Assembly: GCA_963750495.1 (NCBI GenBank)
Contig: CAVVQV010000004.1
Span: 1,054,001 to 1,118,000, forward strand
Reading direction: 5' to 3'
Length of the DNA stretch: 64,000 nt
Source: JANLYC01 sp963750495
GTDB lineage: Bacteria; Actinomycetota; Actinomycetes; Propionibacteriales; Nocardioidaceae
Shown one piece after another: positions 17,092-25,460 of this stretch (within the stretch, counting starts at the first letter, position 1; every line of letters starts with the position of its first letter). The notes beneath the pieces are model-generated. The model saw only the letters and a list, made by a program, of their open reading frames with translations, searched no databases and had not been told where the DNA came from. The position numbers were made by a program, and so were the translations under genes.

Positions 17092-17174
17092 GGAGCGCCT
17101 CCTCGTCTGTCGCTGATGGCTCCATCCTTCGCCGAGCGGCGCCGATGAGGGAGGGGACGAGGGCACCGACCAGG

Positions 17175-17188
17175 GGGCCCAAAGTCCC
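17175..17188. promoter_or_regulatory. DevR (DosR)-like box between divergent usp genes
   Basis: GGGCCCAAAGTCCC matches 12 of 14 positions of the mycobacterial core GGGACTWWAGTCCC. It lies midway in the 171-bp gap between the two divergent universal stress genes, so it could serve both. Confidence 0.6.
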
Positions 17189-17262
17189 CTCAGGCCCGGC
17201 CCTGAGCCCCTTCCGGTCCACCGAGCGCCACGGCGACGATGAACGCGACAGGAGGTCAACTG

Positions 17263-17733
17263 ATGGATCACGCACGCATCGTCGTCGGGGTGAACCACAC
17301 CCCGGCCGCTGAGGCAGCCCTGCGATGGGCCCTCGCCAAGGCCGAGAGCACTGGCTGCTCGGTCACCGCCCTGCACGTCTTCGACGAAGCCGAACGGGCA
17401 GACCTCGCCATGGAGATCGATCTCGAGCACGAGGAGATCGAGGCACACCGCCGGGCCCAGGCCCGGATCCAGAGAATCGTCTCCGAGTCCGGAGCCGACA
17501 TCCCGGTCACCTTCACCTGCACACACGGGAACGTGGCCGCCGAGCTCGCGAGGGCGGCCATGTCCGGTACCGCCTTGGTGCTTGGTCAACCGCAGCGAGA
17601 CCACCACCAATGGCTGGTGCGCGACCTGGCGGTCGGGGCACCCTGCCCCGTGATCACGGTGACCGAGTTCGGCCACGCGACGACGTGCGGGCTGGCGGAG
17701 TTCACACCGGACCCGGCAGACAGGGTCAGCTGA
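17263..17733 (+). CDS. Single-domain universal stress protein lacking the ATP motif
   Basis: The 156-residue UspA-fold protein opens with IVVGVNHTPAAEAALRWAL. Where ATP-binding family members have G-2x-G-9x-G-S/T, this one reads GQPQRDHHQWLVRDLAVGAPC, so the second glycine and the final G-S/T are not conserved and nucleotide binding is doubtful. The start has AGGAGG seven bases upstream; an in-frame ATG at 17239 is less likely. The gene ends with an 8-bp convergent overlap on the acyl-CoA synthetase fusion gene. It is probably controlled by the DevR-like box at 17175-17188. Confidence 0.8.
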   Translation: MDHARIVVGVNHTPAAEAALRWALAKAESTGCSVTALHVFDEAERADLAMEIDLEHEEIEAHRRAQARIQRIVSESGADIPVTFTCTHGNVAAELARAAMSGTALVLGQPQRDHHQWLVRDLAVGAPCPVITVTEFGHATTCGLAEFTPDPADRVS

Positions 17734-20416
17734 CCGGCACGTCCTCGTCGAGCGCACACCGCAGTTTGACGTCCACGCAGTAGGCGCCGCCGCTGGTCAC
17801 GATCACGGGATTCACGTCCAGCTCCGCCACCTGCGGCCACTCCACGGCCAACCGACCCAGCTGCACCGCGTCACGCGCGAGCGCCCGGGTGTCGACAGGT
17901 TCGGAACCCCGGTACCCCGCAAGCAGCGGCCAGGTCCGCAACGACCGCAGCGCGGCCAGGACGTCGGTCTCGGTGAAGGGGGGCAGCAGGAACGTCTGAT
18001 CGTCCCACAGGCTCAGGTTGGTGCCACCTGACGCGACCATCACCAGCGGACCGAACCCGTCGTCCCGGACGATACCGAGGGCTATCTCTGCCCCGACCAG
18101 CTGTTTCTGCACCAGGAGCGGACCAGGAGCCGCGGCCTGGACCGAGGTCGCCGCCTGCCGGACCGCGAACTCGTCCAGCAGGCTGACACGGACGAGGTGC
18201 CGTTCGACCTTGTGCACCTGCTGCGGGTCAGCGCTCTTCACGACGACCGGGTACCCAAGCCGACCGGCGCTCATGACTGCGGCGTCAGGGTCGGAGACGA
18301 TCTCCTGAGGGACGATGCTCAGCCCGTAGCCGACGAGCAAGCCCGATGCCGACTCCGCGGCGAGCCACCCTTCCTGGGCCGGCGGTGCCCACTGCGGTGG
18401 CCGCCTCCCTGTCCTCGGCGGGTCGACGGGCGCGGCTGCAGGCGAGTCGTCCAGCGAACGTCGCCAGGTCGCATAAGTGGCCGCGTGCCGAAGGGAGACA
18501 ATCGCGCTGTCGACCGTCTCGAACGACGTCAGCGAGCGCGGCGGCGCGGCGTCGCCTCCGACGACCACGAGAAGGCACGGCTTGTCGGGGCTGCCGTCGG
18601 ACGCCCGGCCACGGCCGACCGCGCTGTCGACAGCTGCGACCACCTCGGCCGACTCCGCCACCGCGGTCGCCGCCACCACCACGACGACGGCGTCGATCTC
18701 GCTCGAGGCCACCAGGCTCGCCACGGTGTCAGCAAAGCTGGCCGGTCCAGCACCCGCTCCGAGGTCGACCGGGTTGCTCGTGCCGGATATACCCGGACAC
18801 CCTGACCGGATGCGGTCCTGGAGCTCCGTGCTCAACACGGGGACCTCGAGCGCCGCCTCCAGCGCCGCATCTGCGGCGAGCACGCCGATGCCACCGGCGT
18901 TGCTCGCGATCGCGACCCGCTGGCCGCCAGGTAGTGGTTGCTCGGCGAGGAGCGCGGCCGTGTCGACCAGGTCGGCAAGGCCGGACACCCGGACGACGCC
19001 CGCAGCGCGAAACACTGCGTCCAGCGCCCGTTTCGGCGTGACGCTGGCGGCCGTGTGGGAAGCACCGGCCCGGCTCCCAGCCGTCGACGTACCTCCGAAG
19101 ACGGCCAGCAGCGGCTTGTGACGTCCGAACGACGAGGCCAGCCGGACGAACTTGGCCGGGTTGCCGAAGGACTCGAGGTAGAGGGCCGCGACGTCGATAT
19201 CGACGTCGCCCTCCCACGCGGCCAGCAGATCGTTGCCTGAGATGTCGAGCTTGTTGCCCAGCGACACGAAGGCGGCCAGGCCCAGTGAACGCTGGTGTGC
19301 ACGCGCCAGCACGGCGATGCCGACTCCGCCGGACTGGGAGCCGATGGCAAGACGCCCCGACGGCGCATGCTGGGTCCCGAAGGTGGCGTCGAGCCTGGTA
19401 TTCCGCAGCCGGCTGATGATCCCGAAGCAGTTGGGCCCCACCAGTCGCATACCGGCTCGACGGGCGATGTGTGCGACCTCCTGCTCGGCCCGCCTGCCGG
19501 CGAGACCGGTTTCCCCGAGGCCGGAGGTCACGATCACGCAGCTACGGACGCCGCGCGCCGCGAGCGCCGCGACGGTCGCGACAACGCGAGCGGCGGGTAC
19601 GGCGACGATGGCGAGGTCGAGTCCGGGCGGGAGGCTTGCCACGTCTGTACAGCTCTCGGCCCCGGAGATCGACAGACCCCGTTGGCCGACCGCGTAGATC
19701 CGGCCGGCGAAGCCGCCGGCCACGATGTTCTCAAGGATCTCACGGCCGACTCCGCGTCGATGCCGGCTGACTCCCACCACGGCGACCGAGCCGGGTTCGA
19801 GCAGGTGGTGGACGGAGGCCGCCTCCGCGTGCCGTTCGCGACGGTCGGCAGCATCCTGCGTTCGAGCGCTGGGTCGCACGTCCAGCGTCACGGTCACGAC
19901 GTCGTGGTCGTGGCGCTGGACGAGCTCGAACCCGGCATCACGGAACACCCGCAACATCGGGATGTTCTCGGCCAACACCTCGGCCTGGAAGTAGTCGATG
20001 CCCTGGCCGAAGGTCCAGGCGGCCAAGTGCTCGAGCAGCAGCGTGCCGATGCCTACGCCGTGCCGCTCCTCGTCGACCAGCAGGGCCACTTCGACGCTGT
20101 CCGGCCCGTCCCGTTCGGCACCGACGACGCCGACCACCTCACCCCCGAGCATCGCCACGAGACCGATCGAGCGAGCGTCAGGCCCGCACAGGTGGTGTGC
20201 GTAGCGCACCGCTTCCGTGCGATTGAGGGCGAAGAACCGCCGTCTGATGCTCTCGTCGGAGGCCCGGGCGTGGAGGTCGACCACCGCAGTCTCATGGACC
20301 TGTGACACGGAGCGCACTTCAACGACCGTTCCCTCAGCGAGGAACGCGACCGCCGCGTAGGCCGCGACCGCCGCCGGTCGCGGGTCGACGTGCGGCTCAG
20401 GGCCCAGCCGCGTCAT
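17726..20416 (-). CDS. GNAT acetyltransferase fused to ADP-forming acyl-CoA synthetase
   Basis: The 896-residue protein has an N-terminal GNAT domain (about 35-175; VDEERHGVGIGTLLLEHL is the acetyl-CoA loop), a CoA-binding Rossmann domain (about 205-300; SVAVVGVSRHRRGVG), a succinyl-CoA-ligase-like region and a C-terminal ATP-grasp domain (about 670-885; GYPVVKSADPQQVHKVE near its start). The phosphohistidine loop keeps its histidine (ASHTAA, His454). Some homologues are protein acetyltransferases (Pat), while ADP-forming acetyl-CoA synthetases make acetate and ATP from acetyl-CoA. The retained His favours catalytic activity. It overlaps the upstream usp by four bases (one operon). Confidence 0.88.
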   Translation of the reverse strand: MTRLGPEPHVDPRPAAVAAYAAVAFLAEGTVVEVRSVSQVHETAVVDLHARASDESIRRRFFALNRTEAVRYAHHLCGPDARSIGLVAMLGGEVVGVVGAERDGPDSVEVALLVDEERHGVGIGTLLLEHLAAWTFGQGIDYFQAEVLAENIPMLRVFRDAGFELVQRHDHDVVTVTLDVRPSARTQDAADRRERHAEAASVHHLLEPGSVAVVGVSRHRRGVGREILENIVAGGFAGRIYAVGQRGLSISGAESCTDVASLPPGLDLAIVAVPAARVVATVAALAARGVRSCVIVTSGLGETGLAGRRAEQEVAHIARRAGMRLVGPNCFGIISRLRNTRLDATFGTQHAPSGRLAIGSQSGGVGIAVLARAHQRSLGLAAFVSLGNKLDISGNDLLAAWEGDVDIDVAALYLESFGNPAKFVRLASSFGRHKPLLAVFGGTSTAGSRAGASHTAASVTPKRALDAVFRAAGVVRVSGLADLVDTAALLAEQPLPGGQRVAIASNAGGIGVLAADAALEAALEVPVLSTELQDRIRSGCPGISGTSNPVDLGAGAGPASFADTVASLVASSEIDAVVVVVAATAVAESAEVVAAVDSAVGRGRASDGSPDKPCLLVVVGGDAAPPRSLTSFETVDSAIVSLRHAATYATWRRSLDDSPAAAPVDPPRTGRRPPQWAPPAQEGWLAAESASGLLVGYGLSIVPQEIVSDPDAAVMSAGRLGYPVVVKSADPQQVHKVERHLVRVSLLDEFAVRQAATSVQAAAPGPLLVQKQLVGAEIALGIVRDDGFGPLVMVASGGTNLSLWDDQTFLLPPFTETDVLAALRSLRTWPLLAGYRGSEPVDTRALARDAVQLGRLAVEWPQVAELDVNPVIVTSGGAYCVDVKLRCALDEDVPVS

Positions 20417-20844
20417 GGGCGGTCGCCCGGCACCAGCACCACAGGGCAGCTGACCCGGAACGAGCAGGTCCGCGCGACCGAGCTGCCGAGGATCCGGCGC
20501 AGCGCCGTGCCCGGTGGGGCCCCGAGCACGAGGACGTCCGCCTGGCGGGACAGCCAGGCCAGCACCCGGTTCGGATTCCCCTCGACGACCTCGAGGACGA
20601 TCTGTGCCTCCTGCGGCCCAACGCCGAGAGCCTCGGTGACCCACGCCGTGGCGCTCGCCCTGGCGTGGCTCTCGCTCGCCGTGCGCATCGCATGACTGCG
20701 AAGCTGCCGACCGCTACCGGCGTCGTACACGTGCAGGACGCGGAGAGCCTCCCCGTCGTTGACAGCCCGGCCGGCAGCCCAGCGCAGGGCCGCGGCTGCC
20801 GATGCACTCCCATCAAGTCCCACCACGATCCGTGGCACGCCCAT
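20413..20844 (-). CDS. Universal stress protein (single UspA domain)
   Basis: The 143-residue UspA protein starts RIVVGLDGSASAAAALRWAA and ends with the intact ATP-binding motif GAPPGTALRRILGSS. It is translationally coupled (ATGA) to the GNAT/acyl-CoA synthetase gene. A DevR-like box (20923-20936) lies 79-92 bp upstream. It may bind ATP and modulate the synthetase-acetyltransferase encoded by the same message, but that is an inference from coupling. Confidence 0.88.
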   Translation of the reverse strand: MGVPRIVVGLDGSASAAAALRWAAGRAVNDGEALRVLHVYDAGSGRQLRSHAMRTASESHARASATAWVTEALGVGPQEAQIVLEVVEGNPNRVLAWLSRQADVLVLGAPPGTALRRILGSSVARTCSFRVSCPVVLVPGDRP

Positions 20845-20922
20845 AGCTACCTCCTAGGTCAGGTCCCTCAAGAGTCCGCTGGCTGCCAGCGCGACGGCCA
20901 CCCTCTTCCGCCCCGTCCCGCC

Positions 20923-20936
20923 GGGACGAAGGTCAC
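20923..20936. promoter_or_regulatory. DevR-like box between usp/acyl-CoA synthetase operon and sensor kinase
   Basis: GGGACGAAGGTCAC matches 11 of 14 core positions. It lies in the 171-bp divergent gap, about 80-93 bp from both start codons, so it may control both the usp operon and the sensor kinase. Confidence 0.5.
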
Positions 20937-21015
20937 CGGACCTGGCCCAAGCACCGGCCTGCGGGTAAGAGCACTCGCTAGGATCGAAACGAGGACGATC
21001 GGCCGATACAGGGAG

Positions 21016-22773
21016 ATGAGGCTCGTGGAACCCGAGGACCAGGACTCGGAGGTGACTTCGGGGCTTCCCCTGCCGCGGGCCGAGCTCGACCAGCAGATGC
21101 AGAATCTGCTCCACCACGTCGATGAGGTCGTCGAGAACCAGGAACGGGTCTCCCTGCTGCTCGACGTCGTGGTCGGACTCGCCGCGGACCTCTCGGTCAA
21201 CAGCGTCCTCGAACGCATCGTCGAGGCGGCCTGCCGACTCGCGCGAGCAAGGTACGCCGCCCTGGGGGTGATCGGCTCCGATCGCGACCGCCGGCTGCAC
21301 GAATTCATCACGCACGGGTTGACGGCCGAGGAGCGTGCCGCCATCGGCGACCTTCCCCGCGGACACGGTCTGCTCGGGCTCATCATCGACGAGCCGAAGG
21401 CAGTGCGCACGAGCGATATCGCCGCGCATCCCCGGTCCTACGGATTCCCGGCGAACCACCCGCCGATGGGCTCTTTCCTGGGAGTGCCGGTGCGCATCCG
21501 TGACAAGGTCTTCGGCAACCTCTACCTCACCGAGAAGGAGGGCGGCCTCGACTTCAGCGAACGTGACGAAGCCATTGTGACCGCGTTGGCCGCCGCCGCC
21601 GGTGTCGTCATCGAGAACGCGCGGCTCTACGAGGAGTCCGCACGGCGCGAGCGGTGGCTCGGCGCCACCGCCGAGATCACGGCGGTGCTGCTCGGCAACC
21701 CCGGGCACGAAGAGGCGCTGCAGCTGGTCGCAGACCTGGCCCGTGAGGTGGCCGATGCCGATGCCGGCTGCATTGTCCTGCGTTCAGAGGACGACACGCT
21801 CGAGCTGCGTGTGGTGTCCGGTCCGCCGACCGATCTGGTCGGCACGCGGATCTCACCCCACGAGAGCCTGGCCGGCATCGTCGCCGAGAGTGGGGAGTCA
21901 ATTGTCGTGGAAGACGTCCGTCAGGACCCTCGCGTCGCGGACGACGCGCTCCTCTCGGCCGGCTGCCCTGAGCTGGGGGCCGCGCTGCTCGTTCCGATGC
22001 AGACCACCGCCGGCATCGAGGGAGTCCTGATCCTCGGTTGGTCGCAGGAACACAGTGCGACGTTCTATGACCTCGACGTCCAACAGCCCCAACGCTTCGC
22101 TGTCCAAGCAGCGCTCGGGCTCCAGGCCTCGCGGGCCCGCGAGGACCGGGCGCTCCTCACGTTGTTCGAGGACCGGGACCGGATCGGCCGCGACCTGCAC
22201 GACCTGGTCATCCAACGTCTCTTCGCGATCGGTCTCAACCTCGAGAACACCTCGCGCATGCTGCATCAGCCCGAAGTCGCCCAACGGGTGTCTGCGGCCG
22301 TCGACGACATCGACGCCACGATCCGGGACATCCGGCGCTCGATCTTCGCTCTGAGCACAGCACCCGATGCTGCTGACGTACGCCGACAGCTCGCCGACGT
22401 CATCGAACGCGTCGGCCAGTCGCTGACCTTCACCCCCTCCCTGCAGACCGAGGGGCCGCTCAACGCGGGAATCTCTGCCGAGATCGCGCCCCACCTGGTC
22501 GCCGTGCTCGGCGAAGCGCTCTCCAACGTGGCGCGGCACGCGGATGCGTCCGCCGCCACGATCTCCGTGACCGTCGGCGACGACGTCGTGCTGGCGATCG
22601 CGGACGATGGCGTCGGCCTCGGCGACAACAAGCGGCGCAGCGGCCTGCGCAACCTGCGCGAGCGCGCCGAACAGCTGGGCGGCCACCTCGACGTGACCTC
22701 CTCCCCCGGCGCCGGCACCGTGCTCACGTGGAGTGTGCCGAGCTCCGGACAGCAGTCCGCACCGACGTCGTAA
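21016..22773 (+). CDS. devS: DevS/DosT-like GAF sensor histidine kinase
   Basis: The 585-residue cytoplasmic kinase has two GAF domains (about 60-205 and 225-370), a HisKA_3 dimerisation region with RDLHDLVIQRLFAIG (His395) and a HATPase domain with EALSNVARHA, IADDGVGLG and GAGTVLTW. The first GAF contains GFPANHPPMGSFLGVPVR. The histidine in NHPPM (His148) corresponds to the heme ligand of mycobacterial DevS (His149) and DosT (His147), so it probably senses O2, NO or CO through heme. The ATG has only a GGGAG one base away; GTG at 21025 with better spacing is possible. The cognate regulator follows 73 bp downstream. Confidence 0.9.
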   Translation: MRLVEPEDQDSEVTSGLPLPRAELDQQMQNLLHHVDEVVENQERVSLLLDVVVGLAADLSVNSVLERIVEAACRLARARYAALGVIGSDRDRRLHEFITHGLTAEERAAIGDLPRGHGLLGLIIDEPKAVRTSDIAAHPRSYGFPANHPPMGSFLGVPVRIRDKVFGNLYLTEKEGGLDFSERDEAIVTALAAAAGVVIENARLYEESARRERWLGATAEITAVLLGNPGHEEALQLVADLAREVADADAGCIVLRSEDDTLELRVVSGPPTDLVGTRISPHESLAGIVAESGESIVVEDVRQDPRVADDALLSAGCPELGAALLVPMQTTAGIEGVLILGWSQEHSATFYDLDVQQPQRFAVQAALGLQASRAREDRALLTLFEDRDRIGRDLHDLVIQRLFAIGLNLENTSRMLHQPEVAQRVSAAVDDIDATIRDIRRSIFALSTAPDAADVRRQLADVIERVGQSLTFTPSLQTEGPLNAGISAEIAPHLVAVLGEALSNVARHADASAATISVTVGDDVVLAIADDGVGLGDNKRRSGLRNLRERAEQLGGHLDVTSSPGAGTVLTWSVPSSGQQSAPTS

Positions 22774-22791
22774 CCGGGACCAAAGTCCCGG
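22774..22791. promoter_or_regulatory. Perfect palindromic DevR box upstream of devR
   Basis: CCGGGACCAAAGTCCCGG is a perfect 7-bp inverted repeat with four central bases. The inner 14 bases match 13 of 14 of GGGACTWWAGTCCC. It begins at the sensor kinase stop codon and is centred about 64 bp upstream of devR. There is no T-run, so a terminator is less likely than an autoregulatory operator. Confidence 0.75.
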
Positions 22792-22834
22792 GATTCCGTG
22801 TACTTGCGACCTGTCTGTGACGGGTTTGTCGGGC

Positions 22835-22840
22835 TAGCCT
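22835..22840 (+). promoter_or_regulatory. Predicted devR -10 box (leaderless)
   Basis: TAGCCT is followed by six bases and the devR ATG at 22847. This suggests the regulator gene has its own promoter below the palindromic box, besides read-through from the kinase gene. Confidence 0.5.
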
Positions 22841-22846
22841 GGCGCC

Positions 22847-23509
22847 ATGAGCGAGACCGCACGTACCCCTGACGACCCCATTCGCGTCTACCTGCTCGAT
22901 GACCACGAGGTCGTACGACGCGGACTGCGCGACCTGCTCGAGCAGGACGGCGACATCGTCGTGGTCGGCGAATCGGGTCTGGCGCAGGAGGCAACCCGAC
23001 GTATCCCCGCCCTCCGCCCGCACGTGGCGGTGCTCGACGGCCGGCTGCCGGACGGGTCCGGCATCGACGTGTGCCGCGAGGTCCGCTCCCGGAACCCCGA
23101 GATCGCCGCGCTGATCCTCACGTCGTTCGACGACGACGAGGCCCTGTTCTCGGCCATCATGGCCGGCGCGGCTGGCTACGTGCTCAAGCAGATCCGCGGC
23201 ACGGATCTGGTCGACGCGGTGCGCCGGGTGGCGGCCGGCCAGTCGATGCTCGACCCCGCCGTGACCCAGCAGGTCCTCGACCGGCTGCGCAACGGGCCCG
23301 AGGAGGACGCCGCGCTGGCGCCGCTCACCGGCCAGGAGCGCCGCATCCTCGAGCTGATCGGCGAGGGCATGACCAACCGTCAGATCGCGGAGGCCATGTT
23401 CCTCGCCGAGAAGACGGTCAAGAACTACGTGTCCAGCCTGTTGTCGAAGCTCGGGATGGAACGTCGCACGCAGGCGGCCGTGTTCGCAGCCAAGCACCTG
23501 AACCCGTGA
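22847..23509 (+). CDS. devR: DevR/DosR-like LuxR-family response regulator
   Basis: The 220-residue regulator has a receiver domain with the acidic pair DD (18-19), the phosphorylation site Asp64 in VAVLDGRLPDG, Thr92 and Lys114. The C-terminal LuxR-type helix-turn-helix contains MFLAEKTVKNYVSSLLSKLG followed by MERRTQAAVFA, nearly identical to the DNA-contact region of mycobacterial DosR, including the Lys, Lys and Asn that touch the GGGAC half-site. That supports the same operator sequence here and hence the boxes listed in this window. It sits directly after the GAF kinase as its likely partner. Confidence 0.93.
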   Translation: MSETARTPDDPIRVYLLDDHEVVRRGLRDLLEQDGDIVVVGESGLAQEATRRIPALRPHVAVLDGRLPDGSGIDVCREVRSRNPEIAALILTSFDDDEALFSAIMAGAAGYVLKQIRGTDLVDAVRRVAAGQSMLDPAVTQQVLDRLRNGPEEDAALAPLTGQERRILELIGEGMTNRQIAEAMFLAEKTVKNYVSSLLSKLGMERRTQAAVFAAKHLNP

Positions 23510-23591
23510 GCGGCACCGTGGCGCCAAGGGTCCTACCCACCTGAGCCCGATGACCCTGTTCGGCCCTGGAGACGGCCGCGAAACTGGTGCC

Positions 23592-24494
23592 ATGACCACA
23601 CCATCAACGCATTCGAGCCCGACGACCCGACCGATCGTGGTGGCCGTCGACGGCAGCAGTGACGGGACCCGTGCCCTCGACTACGCCGCGACCCTGGCGT
23701 CTCCTGGTGGCCATCCGCTGCGGCTGGTCCATGTGGCGCACGAGACGATCCCGTTCGCTGTCATGTTGCCGCTGCTGGCCTCAGCAGGGGCCGATGAGGT
23801 CGGGAAGCGCATTCTCGAGAGCGCGAGACGCCATGTCTTCGACCTCGACGAGAAGCTTGACGTGGACACTGTGCTGGTCCGAGGCCCACGCGCCGACTCC
23901 ATTCTCGACCATGCGAGTGATGCCGTTGCGATCGTGCTCGGCACACGTCGGCCCAGCCTCCACCGCGTCATCACCGGTTCCACGACGACCGCCGTGGCCG
24001 CCAAGGCCGACTGCCCCGTCTACTGCATCCCGGCGTCCTGGAGCCCGGACAGGACCAGCCACCGGGTCATCGCAGGCGTCGATGGCTCCACCAGCTCGCA
24101 CCAGGTGCTCGACCGGGCGTACGCCGAAGCGGACCAGCGGGGCGCAACGCTGACGGTCGTGCACGCCTGGCGTCCGTCGGACATCTACGACCATGCCATC
24201 GGCACCCACCAGATCGAGACCGACTGGGAGACTGCCGCCCGGCGCAACCTGACCGAGATCGTGGCCGGCCGTAGCCAGCATTTCCCGGACCTGAAGGTCG
24301 ACCTGGACCTCCAGTACGACTGGCCGGCCACGGCCCTGGAGCACTCGACCAAGGACGCCGACCTGGTCGTGCTCGGTCAACGTGGCCATGGAGGCCCGCT
24401 CGGTCTCGCCATCGGTTCGACAGCCCGCGCTCTGCTACGGACCGGCCACTGCCCGGTCGAGATCATTCCGGTCGAGGACGAGCCCGCCCACTGA
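23592..24494 (+). CDS. Universal stress protein with two UspA domains
   Basis: The 300-residue tandem UspA protein has VVAVDGSSDG opening domain 1 and VIAGVDGSTSS opening domain 2. ATP-type loops are GTRRPSLHRVITGSTT (partly degenerate) and GQRGHGGPLGLAIGSTA (complete). It follows devR by 82 bp and could be co-transcribed or have its own promoter; a weak 8/14 DevR-like match near 23521 was not counted. The chosen ATG begins MTTPST and lacks a clear ribosome site; an ATG at 23550 is in frame. Confidence 0.88.
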   Translation: MTTPSTHSSPTTRPIVVAVDGSSDGTRALDYAATLASPGGHPLRLVHVAHETIPFAVMLPLLASAGADEVGKRILESARRHVFDLDEKLDVDTVLVRGPRADSILDHASDAVAIVLGTRRPSLHRVITGSTTTAVAAKADCPVYCIPASWSPDRTSHRVIAGVDGSTSSHQVLDRAYAEADQRGATLTVVHAWRPSDIYDHAIGTHQIETDWETAARRNLTEIVAGRSQHFPDLKVDLDLQYDWPATALEHSTKDADLVVLGQRGHGGPLGLAIGSTARALLRTGHCPVEIIPVEDEPAH

Positions 24495-24533
24495 GCCTCA
24501 TCGCAGCCGACTGGCCGACAAGGCCGACATGGC

Positions 24534-24574
24534 ACATCGAGCGCCGGTGACCCGAAGGCACCGGCGCTCGATGT
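24534..24574. terminator. 16-bp perfect hairpin between convergent genes
   Basis: ACATCGAGCGCCGGTG (24534-24549) pairs perfectly with 24559-24574 across a 9-base loop. It lies between the stop of the two-domain usp gene (plus) and the stop of the dsrE-like gene (minus). It is a bidirectional terminator by position, without a strong U-tract. Confidence 0.7.
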
Positions 24575-24587
24575 CCGTGTTCCGTGT

Positions 24588-25127
24588 TCAGATGAACAAC
24601 AGCTGGGCGCCTTCGGTCTTCTCGATGAAGTCGGAGGCGCTGATGACCGCCTCGACGCCGTCGTACAGATCCGGCATGTCCAGGTGCTGCATGTCAGCGG
24701 ACATCTTGCACCCCCACAGGTGACCGCCGGAGTCGACGACCTGCTCGAGCATCGTCGGGATGTCGGGAACCCCGACGTCGTGGATGGCCTTCTTCATCTG
24801 GTGCGTGGCGAGTGCCGTCATCCCCGGTAGTCCACCGAGTCCCTGTGGCATGTGCGTGGCCGTGTTGCCGAGCGGGGTGAACTTCAGGTCCGACATCGTC
24901 TTGCTGTTGATGAGGTCGAACCCCCAGAAGGTGAAGAAGAGGTGCGTCTCGACACCCTCTCCGAGGGCAGCCGTGGCTAGGATCAGCCCCGGGTAGGCCA
25001 TGTCGAGGTTGCCTTTCGACACGATGATGGCGAGCTTGCGGGCCGTGGTCGGCGAACCGAAGGCAGGAACGATCGGCTGCTCCTCGGGTCCGCTGAGGTC
25101 AGAGCTGATGCTGGGTGTGGTCGTCAT
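24588..25127 (-). CDS. DsrE/DsrF-like (DsrE2-type) sulfur-relay protein
   Basis: The 179-residue protein of the DsrE/peroxiredoxin-like family has KLAIIVSKGNLDMAYPGLI in the first strand-helix unit. The conserved Cys (Cys140) is in HLWGCKMSADMQ, where the family usually has an active Cys followed by a Met/Ser stretch. DsrE proteins carry persulfide sulfur in relay with TusA or DsrC. It is the last gene of a three-gene minus-strand operon (SQR-like, DsrC-like, DsrE-like) with 15 bp to its neighbour. The sulfur donor here is unknown; no DsrAB or TusA gene is visible. Confidence 0.82.
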   Translation of the reverse strand: MTTTPSISSDLSGPEEQPIVPAFGSPTTARKLAIIVSKGNLDMAYPGLILATAALGEGVETHLFFTFWGFDLINSKTMSDLKFTPLGNTATHMPQGLGGLPGMTALATHQMKKAIHDVGVPDIPTMLEQVVDSGGHLWGCKMSADMQHLDMPDLYDGVEAVISASDFIEKTEGAQLLFI

Positions 25128-25142
25128 GGCGGTCTCCTTCGC

Positions 25143-25457
25143 TCAGATGCACCCGCGAGGCTTGGGCAGTCCCGCGACGTAGGCGATCTTCTTGGCCGGC
25201 TTCTGGGGGAAGAGCGTGAACAACGTCTTGATCGGTACTCCGGCGATGCTGCTCATCCGGCGCAGGGTCGGCGCCTCGCCTTGCACGGCGAAGTCGTCAC
25301 GGGCCAGCCGGATGATGCGCAGGTGCTCTTCGGTCAGCTCGAGACCGATCAGGGTCGCCAGGGCCGGCGCCAGCGGTTCCGACCACTCCCCGAGCTCGGT
25401 CAGGAAGCCTTCGGCATCGACATGGACGGATTGGCCGTCGATCGTCGTGGTGGGCAT
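25143..25457 (-). CDS. DsrC/TusE-like sulfur-carrier protein
   Basis: The 104-residue protein shows the DsrC/TusE fold signature: LTEEHLRIIRLARDDFA in the middle and the C-terminal tail GLPKPRGCI with a penultimate Cys (Cys103). The second Cys found about ten residues earlier in DsrC of sulfite reducers is absent, so it is a single-Cys, TusE-like carrier. It probably accepts a persulfide and passes it on. The gene starts 3 bp after the stop of the SQR-like gene. Actinobacterial copies outside known sulfur pathways are uncommon in my experience. Confidence 0.85.
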   Translation of the reverse strand: MPTTTIDGQSVHVDAEGFLTELGEWSEPLAPALATLIGLELTEEHLRIIRLARDDFAVQGEAPTLRRMSSIAGVPIKTLFTLFPQKPAKKIAYVAGLPKPRGCI

Positions 25458-25460
25458 GAG

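Noticed and set aside
23521..23534. Possible DevR box upstream of the usp gene at 23592
   Set aside because: Only 8 of 14 positions match, too weak beside the other seven.
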